A stretch of DNA of 52,786 nt from an uncultured Clostridia bacterium (GTDB lineage Bacteria > Bacillota > Clostridia > Oscillospirales > Ruminococcaceae): NCBI GenBank assembly GCA_947632025.1, contig CANRNN010000012.1, forward strand, positions 1 to 52,786. Direction: 5' to 3'. Below the pieces are notes generated by a model that saw only the letters and a program-made list of their open reading frames with translations, was not told where the DNA came from and did no database searches. The stretch's first letter is position 1. Every line of letters starts with the position of its first letter. The position numbers were made by a program, and so were the translations under genes. Positions 24,970 to 33,286 of this stretch are shown piece after piece.

Positions 24970-26118
24970 ATGAGTTGGATTGACGAAGTCGAAACTCCGT
25001 GTTACGTCATTGACGAGCAAAAACTGAAAAAAAATCTGGCACTGCTGAAATATGTCCGTGAAAAGGCGGGCTGTAAAATTCTGCTTGCGCAAAAAGCATT
25101 TTCGTGCTTTCGCGAGTATCCGATCATAGCGGAATATCTGGACGGCTGCACCGCGAGCGGCTTGTTTGAAGCAAGGCTTGGATATGAAGAAATGGCAAAG
25201 CCGTTTGGGCGGGAAAATCACGTTTTTTCGCCTGCTTATTCCGAAAAAGATTTTGATGAAATACTGTCATACTGTGACCATATCGTATTTAATTCTCCCG
25301 CGCAGTGGGCAAAATACCGCGACAGGGTGCGTGCGTCAAAGCGTTTTATACAGGCGGGAATACGCGTGAATCCCGAATACAGCGAGATAGAAACCGATAT
25401 TTACAATCCTTGTTTTCACGGCTCGCGAATGGGAACGACTATCACGAATTTTATTAAGCAGCAGGAATTGACCGACGGAATAGACGGCTTGCATTTTCAC
25501 ACACTGTGCGAACAGAATTCGGATGTTCTTGTAAGGACGCTGCCGCATTTTGAAGAAAAATTCGGCTTTATGTTCGATAAAATAAAGTGGGTGAATTTCG
25601 GCGGAGGTCATCATATCACACGAGCGGATTATGATGTTGAACTGCTGATAAAAACGATAAAGGATTTCCGCGAAAAATATAAGCTTGAGGTGTATCTTGA
25701 GCCGGGAGAGGCAGTCGCGCTTAACGCGGGTTATCTTGTGACAAGCGTTCTTGACGTGACCGAAAACGGGGTCAAGATAGCAATAACAGACGCTTCGGCA
25801 GCGTGCCATATGCCCGATGTTCTCGAAATGCCGTACAGACCGAACATAATCGGCGCGGGAGAACCGAACGAAAAGCCGTTTACTTATCGCCTAGGCGGGA
25901 ACACCTGTCTTGCAGGGGACGTTATCGGCGATTATTCCTTTGACAGCACACTTAAAGAGGGTGACAGGCTCGTTTTCGAGGATATGGCAATTTATTCTAT
26001 GTGCAAGAACAATACCTTTAACGGTATACCGTTGCCTTCGATTTATTTGCTTGAAAACGGAAAAGTGAAGTTGCTGAAAAAATTCGGGTATGAGGATTTT
26101 CGCGGCAGACTGGGCTGA
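24970..26118 (+). CDS. nspC: Carboxynorspermidine/carboxyspermidine decarboxylase
   Basis: A fold-type III PLP decarboxylase (alanine racemase-like barrel) that releases (nor)spermidine from its carboxy form. The 382-residue protein has TPCYVIDEQKLKKNL, the PLP lysine in LLAQKAFSCF, GLHFHTLCEQNSDV, WVNFGGGHHITR, LEPGEAVAL and GNTCLAGDVIGDY (the Cys of the C-terminal active site). Length fits the family. It ends the ten-gene polyamine locus, since a separate repeat-containing leader follows. With the dehydrogenase upstream it forms a complete two-step route from aspartate semialdehyde. Confidence 0.95.
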   Translation: MSWIDEVETPCYVIDEQKLKKNLALLKYVREKAGCKILLAQKAFSCFREYPIIAEYLDGCTASGLFEARLGYEEMAKPFGRENHVFSPAYSEKDFDEILSYCDHIVFNSPAQWAKYRDRVRASKRFIQAGIRVNPEYSEIETDIYNPCFHGSRMGTTITNFIKQQELTDGIDGLHFHTLCEQNSDVLVRTLPHFEEKFGFMFDKIKWVNFGGGHHITRADYDVELLIKTIKDFREKYKLEVYLEPGEAVALNAGYLVTSVLDVTENGVKIAITDASAACHMPDVLEMPYRPNIIGAGEPNEKPFTYRLGGNTCLAGDVIGDYSFDSTLKEGDRLVFEDMAIYSMCKNNTFNGIPLPSIYLLENGKVKLLKKFGYEDFRGRLG

Positions 26119-26123
26119 TTTGA

Positions 26124-26163
26124 GTGGAAAACTGTTGAAAACGTGTTGAAAACTCGGTTGAAA
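26124..26163 (+). promoter_or_regulatory. Four phased GTKGAAAAC-like boxes before the SUKH-like gene
   Basis: GTGGAAAAC (26124) and GTTGAAAAC-type copies at 26134, 26145 and 26157 are spaced 10, 11 and 12 bases apart, on one face of the helix. A TATAAT follows at 26172-26177, so the array is placed as an operator. The unit resembles the GTGGGGAAAA boxes ahead of mraZ. Confidence 0.5.
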
Positions 26164-26200
26164 TTTTCGCATATAATAATAAGGAAATGAGGCGGGATTT

Positions 26201-26851
26201 TTGGCGGTCAGGTACAATATGGACGCGTTTGAGGCGCTGAAAATATTTTACGGCGGAGCAGAGGACGGCTATGCGCCCGAAGATTTCGAGATAAACGAGC
26301 GCGAGCGCGGAATTTTTATACCCGAAATGCTTAAGGATTTTCTCGGAAAGTATGGGTATATGTCGGTCAATCGCTTGTCGGATTCGGTAAGACTGCTGCA
26401 TCCGAACATTATGTCCGAGCGTGTGTTCCGTTATGGCGAGGACAGAGCGCTGAACCTCACGATAATCGGCAGGATAGGCGAATTCAAGCTTGCTGTCGCC
26501 GAAAGTACCGCTGCCGACCCCGGAATCTTCCTGCTTCAGATAACTCCCGAACAGGCGCAGATACTCCCGTCGGACGATACGCTGACCGAGATCTTCAAGG
26601 TGATGCTTTGCAGTGCTCTGTTGAACGAGCCGGGAGCGCAGACAGTCGAGGATCCTGTGCTTGCGGTAAGGCTTTTGCGGGAAAATTTCGTCGATCTTGA
26701 CAGGATCTCCTGCAATCCGTCGCTTCGGCGGGAGTATTCCGTCAACTTTTCGGAAGAACTCAGAACATTTGTTGCGGCGGAATTCGTGGAAGGAGAGCTT
26801 GCGAGATTCTTTTTTGCAAGCTCGGAACGGTTCGCCCCGTTGGACAGATGA
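26201..26851 (+). CDS. Possible SMI1/KNR4 (SUKH)-like protein
   Basis: A 216-residue soluble protein with no signal or membrane helix. Residues ~30-110 (ERGIFIPEMLKDFLGKYGYMSVNR, then ITPEQAQ further on) resemble the SMI1/KNR4 fold, where a Pro-x-x-hydrophobic helix is followed by a Gly turn. SUKH proteins are often immunity proteins or interaction modules, but no toxin is seen nearby. The TTG at 26201 has GAGGCGG 5 bases upstream; ATG 26219 is an alternative. It stands alone between the polyamine operon and the dcw cluster, followed by a terminator. The assignment is weak. Confidence 0.45.
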   Translation: MAVRYNMDAFEALKIFYGGAEDGYAPEDFEINERERGIFIPEMLKDFLGKYGYMSVNRLSDSVRLLHPNIMSERVFRYGEDRALNLTIIGRIGEFKLAVAESTAADPGIFLLQITPEQAQILPSDDTLTEIFKVMLCSALLNEPGAQTVEDPVLAVRLLRENFVDLDRISCNPSLRREYSVNFSEELRTFVAAEFVEGELARFFFASSERFAPLDR

Positions 26852-26892
26852 GAATTATTATCGAATAATTCAGTATTTGTGAATAAAAATTA

Positions 26893-26925
26893 TCCCCCGT
26901 TCTTCGGGGGATTTCTGTTTTTGTA
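26893..26925 (+). terminator. Terminator before the dcw cluster
   Basis: A 7-bp stem TCCCCCG (26893-26899)/CGGGGGA (26905-26911) with a 5-base loop and a T-rich tail (TTTCTGTTTTTG). Confidence 0.8.
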
Positions 26926-27145
26926 GGGCGTGTGAACAGTTGTAGGGAATTACTACGGATATTATTTAAAAGCCCAAGATATGGATAAAGCGTTTTGGGA
27001 ATTTTCTACATCTGGGGATTCTGTTGTAATTTTGCACTAAAAATCGGCTTTCTTAAGGCAAAATAATATGAAACTTTTGTGAAAATTGCACAAAAATATG
27101 AACAAAAATTTATGCCTCTTTTTTGAATAAAATTTCTAAAATCCC
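26926..27145. other. AT-rich intergenic stretch with no gene seen
   Basis: Between the terminator and the mraZ promoter no ORF with a plausible start and no RNA gene was found. Short GTGAAAATTGCAC-type partial palindromes occur near 27080. Confidence 0.5.
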
Positions 27146-27174
27146 TTGAAAAAAATAAATAATTGGGTTATAAT
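27146..27174 (+). promoter_or_regulatory. Promoter of the dcw cluster
   Basis: TTGAAA (27146-27151) and TATAAT (27169-27174) with a 17-base spacer. Transcription would begin near 27181, giving a leader of about 197 bases before mraZ. Confidence 0.8.
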
Positions 27175-27180
27175 ATGATT

Positions 27181-27280
27181 GTGGGGAAAAGTGGTGAAAT
27201 AATCCACCGAAATGGTGAAAAGTTAATTAAAAATAAAAAATCACCAAAAATCATCTGAAATCACCAAAAATACCCAAAAA
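27181..27280 (+). promoter_or_regulatory. Ten-base phased MraZ-box-like array
   Basis: Units start every 10 bases: GTGGGGAAAA (27181), GTGGTGAAAT (27191), AATCCACCGA (27201), AATGGTGAAA (27211), then inverted types TCACCAAAAA (27241), TCATCTGAAA (27251), TCACCAAAAA (27261) and TACCCAAAAA (27271). MraZ is known to bind short TGG-containing direct repeats before its own gene, so this is read as the autoregulatory site. A hairpin GCCGTC/GACGGC (27310-27328) with TGAGGAG in its loop follows. Confidence 0.65.
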
Positions 27281-27377
27281 GAGGAAAATATATAAACATC
27301 TACGAATCAGCCGTCTGAGGAGGACGGCAAAACTTCACTTTTCACGGGGAAGGAGCTTTCGGCAAGGGGGGACAGAA

Positions 27378-27797
27378 ATGTACGGCGAATACGAGCATAC
27401 GGTCGACGCTAAGGGAAGAATGAATTTCCCGGCGAAGCTGCGCGACGAATTCGGCGAACATTTCTTCATAGCCAAAAGTTTCAATGAAAAGTGTCTGACG
27501 GTATATACTCGCGAAGCGTGGGAAAAGCTGCGCGAGGACTTAAAGGGGAAGCCGTCAAAGGTGGCGCTGCCTATTGAGCGTTTTCTGTTCGGAAGCGCAT
27601 GTGAGGCGGAGCCGGACAAGCAGGGGAGAATAGCGATAGCTCCCGCCCTGCGGGCTTACGCGGGAATAACCGCGGAGGTGGTAGTGGTCGGAATGAACGA
27701 CCGCGCCGAGATCTGGGATAAGGACGCTTGGGTAGAATACAACACATCGCTCACGCCCGAAAATATCGCTGAAATGGCAGGGGAAATCGGACTTTAA
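27378..27797 (+). CDS. mraZ: Transcriptional regulator MraZ
   Basis: A 139-residue protein with two AbrB-like halves: MYGEYEHTVDAKGRMNFPAKLRDEFG at the start and EAEPDKQGRIAIAPALRAYAG in the middle, each with the D-x-K/Q-G-R motif. MraZ forms a ring that binds repeats in front of its own operon. It is the first gene of the cluster and its stop overlaps the rsmH start (TAATG). A Shine-Dalgarno AAGGGGGGACAG lies just before the ATG. Regulation by the box array upstream is expected. Confidence 0.96.
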   Translation: MYGEYEHTVDAKGRMNFPAKLRDEFGEHFFIAKSFNEKCLTVYTREAWEKLREDLKGKPSKVALPIERFLFGSACEAEPDKQGRIAIAPALRAYAGITAEVVVVGMNDRAEIWDKDAWVEYNTSLTPENIAEMAGEIGL

Positions 27798-28735
27798 TGG
27801 AATTTCGTCACACGACCGTACTTCTCAGAGAAACAGTGGACGGTGCGTTTTCAGACCCTAACGGGGTCTACGCGGATCTTACCACAGGCGGAGGAGGTCA
27901 CAGCGAGGAACTGGCACGTCGGCTGTCCGGGGGGAGGCTGATATGCTTCGACAGGGACAGGGAGGCTCTGGAGGCGGCGGGAAAACGTCTTTCGGGCTTG
28001 AATGTCACACTTATCCGACGGAATTTCAATCGGCTTCGGGAAACACTGGACGAGCTTGGAATAGACAAGCTCGACGGTATTGTGGCAGACTTGGGGGTTT
28101 CGTCACATCAGCTCGATGACGCTTCAAGAGGTTTTTCGTTCCATAACGACGCTCCGCTAGATATGAGAATGAGCGGAGAGGGTATGAGCGCCCGTGACGT
28201 CGTGAACGAATATTCCGCCGAAGAACTTCAAAGAATACTTTACGAGTACGGCGAGGAAAAATTCGCTCCGAAAATCGCGATGGGGATCGTGAAAGCAAGG
28301 GAAAATTCGCCTGTTGAAACGACGGGGCAGCTTGCAGAAATTATAAAAAGCAGCGTTCCGGCGGCTTACAGGCGGGAAAAAAATCCCTGCCGCAAAAGCT
28401 TTCAGGCAATAAGAATTGAAGTGAACGGCGAGCTTGACGCGCTTGAAACAGCGCTTTCAGACGGCTTCGGCTGCCTGAAGATCGGCGGGAAAATGGCAGT
28501 GATAACGTTCCACTCGCTGGAGGACAGGATTGTCAAAAACCGTTTCAAGGAATTTTGTACGGGCTGTATATGTCCGCCCGAATTTCCCGTGTGTGTCTGC
28601 GGAAGAAAACCGTGCGGCGAACTGCTGACAAAAAAACCAATAGTACCGACCGAATCGGAAATTTCGGAAAATCCCAGAAGCAGAAGTGCAAAGCTGCGCG
28701 TTATCAGAAAGATCGCGGAAAAACCGGAAAATTAA
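27797..28735 (+). CDS. rsmH: 16S rRNA (cytosine-1402-N4)-methyltransferase RsmH
   Basis: Methylates N4 of C1402 in 16S rRNA with SAM. The 312-residue protein shows HTTVLLRETVDGAF, the SAM loop DLTTGGGGHSEEL, DGIVADLGVSSHQLDDASRGFSF, PLDMRMS, KSFQAIRIEVNGEL and the end FHSLEDRIVKNRFKE. Length is normal for the family. A Cys-rich stretch CTGCICPPEFPVCVCGRKP near the C-terminus is the usual one in Firmicutes. One-base overlap with mraZ. Confidence 0.97.
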   Translation: MEFRHTTVLLRETVDGAFSDPNGVYADLTTGGGGHSEELARRLSGGRLICFDRDREALEAAGKRLSGLNVTLIRRNFNRLRETLDELGIDKLDGIVADLGVSSHQLDDASRGFSFHNDAPLDMRMSGEGMSARDVVNEYSAEELQRILYEYGEEKFAPKIAMGIVKARENSPVETTGQLAEIIKSSVPAAYRREKNPCRKSFQAIRIEVNGELDALETALSDGFGCLKIGGKMAVITFHSLEDRIVKNRFKEFCTGCICPPEFPVCVCGRKPCGELLTKKPIVPTESEISENPRSRSAKLRVIRKIAEKPEN

Positions 28736-28756
28736 AATTGCGGAGGAGGAGTACCG

Positions 28757-29257
28757 ATGGAATACTACAGTGACAATACGAATCTTGCCTACGACCTGTC
28801 ACGTTTCGACGCTGTCGAGCGCCGTAAACGCGCCAAGGAGAGAGAAGAAGAAAAGGCAAGGCTGCGCCTTTCGGAGCGTTCTGTGTCCAAAAGCGGCTCT
28901 GTCGTAAAGATAGTGCTTGTGGTAGCGGTGTTTTTTTCGGCGTTCTCCGTTGTAAATTATTATAACACAAAAAGATATGATGTGTCAAGGCTTGTGTCAC
29001 AGCAGGAAGCGGCTTTGGCGGAGGCTCAGGACGACAACGCTATTCTCCAGAGCAGGCTGGATTCGCTCGTGAATATCAGCTACATCGAACAGTACGCTCA
29101 GGAAAATCTCGGAATGACAAAGGTATCATCGTCCCAGAAAAAATATGTAAGCGTGAATACCGAGGATCTTATCGAAAGGACAGAGGACGAATCTCTCGGA
29201 TTTGTCGGCTCGGTCAAGAAATGGTTCAACTCAATTTTGGAATACATCGGTTTCTGA
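28757..29257 (+). CDS. ftsL: Cell division protein FtsL-like
   Basis: A 166-residue bitopic membrane protein. The cytosolic N-terminus (about 1-50) is highly charged (ERRKRAKEREEEKARLRL), one helix follows (VVKIVLVVAVFFSAFSVVNYY), then an extracytoplasmic coiled coil (SRLVSQQEAALAEAQDDNAILQSRLD) and a conserved YIEQYAQENLGM end of FtsL/DivIC type. Size, layout and its place between rsmH and the PBP identify it as the septal FtsL. GGAGGAG precedes the ATG. Confidence 0.85.
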   Translation: MEYYSDNTNLAYDLSRFDAVERRKRAKEREEEKARLRLSERSVSKSGSVVKIVLVVAVFFSAFSVVNYYNTKRYDVSRLVSQQEAALAEAQDDNAILQSRLDSLVNISYIEQYAQENLGMTKVSSSQKKYVSVNTEDLIERTEDESLGFVGSVKKWFNSILEYIGF

Positions 29258-29272
29258 CGGCATAAGATAAGG

Positions 29273-29377
29273 GTGAACAAGCCCTTTGAGTTTGTCGGCA
29301 GACTGAGCAAGGGGGCAAGGTCGGGTATTCTCGGCTTTGCTTTTTTGGTTTTTATCGGAGGTAATAAATTTGGCTAA
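29273..29377 (+). CDS. Possible 34-residue ORF overlapping the PBP start
   Basis: A GTG-started frame (29273) runs to a TAA at 29375-29377, just past the TTG start of the PBP. The predicted peptide begins NKPFEFVGRLSKGARSG and then has a hydrophobic part ILGFAFLVFIGG. The stop overlaps the PBP start region, as in translational coupling. The ribosome binding site (AAGG directly before GTG) is poor. It could be a leader peptide or a chance frame. Confidence 0.25.
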   Translation: MNKPFEFVGRLSKGARSGILGFAFLVFIGGNKFG

Positions 29378-31778
29378 CAGCGGCGGATTTTCTCGATTCT
29401 GCAAGAGATTGTGGAGCTATATAAAGAAAAAAGACGCGGAAGAGGTCGACAAAAAACCTCTTCTCGGATACCGCGGACGGCAGATGGCGGTACTGGCGGC
29501 TTTTTTGGGATTTTCGCTTTACATAGGGTATAATTTACTGAAATATACCGTATTGGAAGGCGATATGTGGCGGCAGCTGGCGAATTCTCAACAGATGTCG
29601 GAGCTGGTAATAAAGGCAAACCGCGGCACTATATACGATGCGAACGGCACTGTTCTCGCACAAAGCTCCACGGTATGGAACATAATCATAGCGCCCACAC
29701 CCATACATCTTACGGACGAAAAGCGCCGTGAGGAATATGAAAAGAAGAAGTCCAAGCTTAAAGAGGGCGAAAGCCTTGAGCCGTATGTTCCGCTGTCGGA
29801 ACTTGTGGCAAAGGGTCTTGAGGATATCCTTATTGATACGAGAGTAGATATCCGCGAGGAATGCAAGAATTACAACAACCGATTTTACGTTACCGTAAAG
29901 AATAACGTTGAAAAGCCGGAGGTTGTAAGGATACGGCAGTATATGCTCGACAATAATATTCCGGCGGATTGTATCGTCACAGAAGAATCAAGCAAGAGAT
30001 ACTATCCCGGAAACACTCTCGCGGCAAACGTTATAGGCTTTACAAATTACGACGGTGAGGGAGTTTACGGGCTTGAAGCTTATTACGACGACTATCTTAA
30101 AGGCACAGACGGCAAGGAATTCTACATTAAGGACGGTCTGGGTCAGGGAATAGAAACTCTCAACGACAACTATTTTTCGGCAGTCGACGGAAACTCTCTT
30201 GTGCTGACGCTTGATGAGGTGATGCAGCATTATGTCGAAAAGGCACTTGAAAAGTGTGTTTCTCAGCATAAGGTTATCAACCGTGCTACCGCAATAATAA
30301 TGAACTGCAAGACGGGCGGCATAATCGCTATGGCGACTTCTCCGTCATACGACCTGAATTCCCCTTCGAAGATCTTCAGCGAGTACGACAAGCAGGCTCT
30401 TGCTCAACTTAAGGAATCGGGAGCAAGCGAGGAAGAACTTGACGAAAAAGAGAGCGCTCTCCGTGAACAGCAATGGAAGAACAAAGCCGTAACAGAGCTT
30501 TTCTATCCGGGCTCGATTTTCAAGACCGTGACGTGTGCGTCCGCGCTCGATCAGGAGGTAGTTTCGAGAGATTCGACGTTCTCCTGTCTGGGAGGAGTTT
30601 ACGTTTCGGGAGTGCTTATTCACTGTTGGGATCACGGCGGTCACGGCACGGTAAATCTTCAGCAGGCTATAACAAAATCCTGCAACCCAAGCTTTGTTGA
30701 TATTGGAAGCAGGCTCGGCGCAGAGAAATTTTCAAGCTATTTCGAGGCATTCGGATTTACAAAAAGAACAGGTGTGGATCTTCCCGGCGAAGCACAGAGC
30801 TTGTATGTTCCGTTGTCGAGAATGGGTCCCGTGGAGCTTGCTACTTCGTCTTTCGGACAGACAAATAAAATAACGCCTATACAAATGGCAGCAGCTGTCT
30901 GCGCCGAGGTAAACGGCGGATACCTTGTTACTCCGCACTTTGTCGACAAAATAATAGACAGCGACGGAAACGTTATTGAAACCATCGGAACTCAGGTGAA
31001 ACGTCAGGTGATCTCCGAGGAAACTTCACAGCAAATGAGAGAGATCCTTGAAACGATAGTTTCGGAAAACGGCGGCACAAACGCGTATATCGCGGGCTAC
31101 AGAATAGGCGGAAAATCGGGAACCGCTGAAAGAATAGATGAACATAACCAAGCCCTTAAAACCGACCCCAATGCCAAAATGACCTATGTTTCGACGTTTA
31201 TCGCGGCAGTGCCTATGAACGATCCGCAGGTGGTAATGCTGGTTGCGGCAGATACTCCTACCGGAACACAGTACTACGGCTCAGCGGTAGCTGCGCCCGT
31301 GGTTTCGGAGGTGTTCAAGGAGGGTCTGGAGCATCTCGGAATTTATCCGACCTACACCGCCGAGGAGCAAGAGCATATGGACGCAATAGTGCCGTATGTT
31401 TATGGATATCTTTCGCAGAAAGCGGAAGGATTGCTTGCAGCGCAGGGATTCAAGACGCACGTTGTCGGCGATGCTTCGGGAACGGATACGGTAACACGCA
31501 TAGTGCCCGCAAACGGTTCGAGCATACCGCGTGATTCGACAGTATGGATCTATCTCGGAAGTGAGGAAATCCAAAAAGGTACCGTGCCCGATGTTTTGGG
31601 ATTAAGCGTCAAAGCCGCGACGGAAGCCGTCGCAAACGCGGGCTTTAATATCAAAATAACAGGCGGCGCAGCGAATAATGTAAACGCTGTCGCAGTTTCG
31701 CAGAACGTTGAAAAAGGCGCTTCTCTAAGCAAGGGAGCCGTGATAGAAGTCGAGTTCAGTTATATCACAGGCGACTGA
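29370..31778 (+). CDS. Class B penicillin-binding protein with PASTA domains (SpoVD/PBP2x type)
   Basis: Transpeptidase that crosslinks peptidoglycan at the septum or in the spore. The 802-residue protein has one N-terminal helix (about 40-62), the dimerisation domain with ANRGTIYDANGTVLAQS, and the transpeptidase domain with the serine motif PGSIFKTV (near residue 380), SCNPSF (SxN) and GGKSGTAERI (KSG). Two PASTA domains follow at the C-terminus (about 672-738 and 738-800). TTG 29370 is the start because GGAGGT lies 7 bases upstream. Sporulation SpoVD and division PBP2x types cannot be separated from sequence alone; the PASTA domains and location are shared. Confidence 0.93.
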   Translation: MANSGGFSRFCKRLWSYIKKKDAEEVDKKPLLGYRGRQMAVLAAFLGFSLYIGYNLLKYTVLEGDMWRQLANSQQMSELVIKANRGTIYDANGTVLAQSSTVWNIIIAPTPIHLTDEKRREEYEKKKSKLKEGESLEPYVPLSELVAKGLEDILIDTRVDIREECKNYNNRFYVTVKNNVEKPEVVRIRQYMLDNNIPADCIVTEESSKRYYPGNTLAANVIGFTNYDGEGVYGLEAYYDDYLKGTDGKEFYIKDGLGQGIETLNDNYFSAVDGNSLVLTLDEVMQHYVEKALEKCVSQHKVINRATAIIMNCKTGGIIAMATSPSYDLNSPSKIFSEYDKQALAQLKESGASEEELDEKESALREQQWKNKAVTELFYPGSIFKTVTCASALDQEVVSRDSTFSCLGGVYVSGVLIHCWDHGGHGTVNLQQAITKSCNPSFVDIGSRLGAEKFSSYFEAFGFTKRTGVDLPGEAQSLYVPLSRMGPVELATSSFGQTNKITPIQMAAAVCAEVNGGYLVTPHFVDKIIDSDGNVIETIGTQVKRQVISEETSQQMREILETIVSENGGTNAYIAGYRIGGKSGTAERIDEHNQALKTDPNAKMTYVSTFIAAVPMNDPQVVMLVAADTPTGTQYYGSAVAAPVVSEVFKEGLEHLGIYPTYTAEEQEHMDAIVPYVYGYLSQKAEGLLAAQGFKTHVVGDASGTDTVTRIVPANGSSIPRDSTVWIYLGSEEIQKGTVPDVLGLSVKAATEAVANAGFNIKITGGAANNVNAVAVSQNVEKGASLSKGAVIEVEFSYITGD

Positions 31779-31817
31779 CGCGGATTTTGGAGTAATTTAT
31801 AAGCACGGGGTGATTTT

Positions 31818-33269
31818 ATGACGCTCGGTGAGCTTTTTGACGGGGTAGCCGTTATCCCTAACAATATGCGGGAAATTGCGGTTTCGGGAGTGACCTCCGA
31901 CAGCCGCGAGGTCGAAAAGGATTTCGTTTTCGTGTGTGTGAAGGGCAATAACTTCGACGGACATTCCAAGGCGGCGGAGATGCTTGAAAAGGGCGCTGCG
32001 GCGGTCGTGACCGATAGAAATCTCGGACTTTCAAGCGAGATAAGCATCGAAAATACGAGAAAAATTTACCCGACATTGTTGTCGAATTTCTTCGGGAAAC
32101 CGACGAAAAAATTAAAGCTCGGCGCGGTCACGGGGACAAACGGCAAGACTACGGTCGTGAATCTCTGCGCACAGATAACAAGACTGCTTGGTGCTAAAAC
32201 GGGTGTTATAGGAACGCTGGGCGTAGATACGGGCGAGGGGCTTGTTTACTCGCACGACGGACCGCCTACCACTCCGGAACCGCGGAAATTATATTCGCTT
32301 TTTTCGGAAATGGTTGAAAAAAATACGGAATATTGCTTTATTGAAGCGTCGTCGCAGGCGCTTGCACAGTATCGTTTTGCGGCGGAGAATTTCGCCGTTG
32401 GAGCGTTTACAAATCTTACCCGCGATCACCTTGACTATCACAAAACAATGGAAAATTATTTTGCAGCGAAGCGTTCGCTGTTCGATATGTGTGAGAATTC
32501 CGTCATAAACATAGACGACGGATACGGTCGGGAAATAGCAGCATATCTTCAGGAAAAGGGCAGGAAATTCGTGACGGTATCGGTTGACAAAGAAGCAGAT
32601 CTTTATACGGAATTTGTGAAATTGAAGCCCTCAGGCAGCGAATTCGTTATCACGGATAAAAACGCCCGAAAAAGCTATCCCGTTAGGTTTTCAATGACAG
32701 GAGAATACAACGTCGTCAATGCTCTGGAAGCGGCAGCTATGGTAATGACCATGGGATTCCCGCTTGATGAGATAGTCGGCGCTCTCGAAAAGATCAAGGG
32801 AGTCGGCGGACGGCTGGAAACACTTTATTCCGGAGAGTTTACGGTTATTCGCGATTACGCACATACCGAGGACGGACTTGAAAAGCTGCTTTCGACGCTT
32901 CGGAAGCTCACGGATAAGCGCCTTATCACTGTTTTCGGAGCGGCAGGCGAGCGTGACGCGGGAAAGCGTCCCGATATGGGCGCGGCGGCAGCAAGGTATT
33001 CGGATCTTCTGATAGTGACGACGGATTCGCCGCGTCACGAGGATCCTCAGAAAACTATCGACGACGTTGTCAAAGGTATTCCGAACGGAGTGCCGTATGA
33101 GGAATTCGTTGACCGAAAAAAGGCAATACAGCGGGCTTTGCAGCTTGCACAAAGCGGCGATGTGGTCGCGCTCTGCGGCAAGGGTCATGAGGATTATCAG
33201 GCGATAGGCGACACATATTTCCACTTTGATGAAAAGGAAATAGTAGCTGAAATTCTCGGAAAAAAGTGA
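31818..33269 (+). CDS. murE: UDP-MurNAc-tripeptide synthetase MurE
   Basis: Adds the third amino acid to UDP-MurNAc-L-Ala-D-Glu. The 483-residue sequence shows VSGVTSDSREVEKDFVFV, the ATP-binding GAVTGTNGKTTVVNL, DGPPTTPEPRKLYSL, FTNLTRDHLDYHKTM, AHTEDGLEKLL and TTDSPRHEDP. Diaminopimelate-adding enzymes have D-N-P-R in this place and lysine-adding ones differ; the DSPR here points to meso-diaminopimelate. GGGGTGA precedes the ATG. Confidence 0.95.
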   Translation: MTLGELFDGVAVIPNNMREIAVSGVTSDSREVEKDFVFVCVKGNNFDGHSKAAEMLEKGAAAVVTDRNLGLSSEISIENTRKIYPTLLSNFFGKPTKKLKLGAVTGTNGKTTVVNLCAQITRLLGAKTGVIGTLGVDTGEGLVYSHDGPPTTPEPRKLYSLFSEMVEKNTEYCFIEASSQALAQYRFAAENFAVGAFTNLTRDHLDYHKTMENYFAAKRSLFDMCENSVINIDDGYGREIAAYLQEKGRKFVTVSVDKEADLYTEFVKLKPSGSEFVITDKNARKSYPVRFSMTGEYNVVNALEAAAMVMTMGFPLDEIVGALEKIKGVGGRLETLYSGEFTVIRDYAHTEDGLEKLLSTLRKLTDKRLITVFGAAGERDAGKRPDMGAAAARYSDLLIVTTDSPRHEDPQKTIDDVVKGIPNGVPYEEFVDRKKAIQRALQLAQSGDVVALCGKGHEDYQAIGDTYFHFDEKEIVAEILGKK

Positions 33270-33286
33270 TCTCAAAGGAGATTTTT

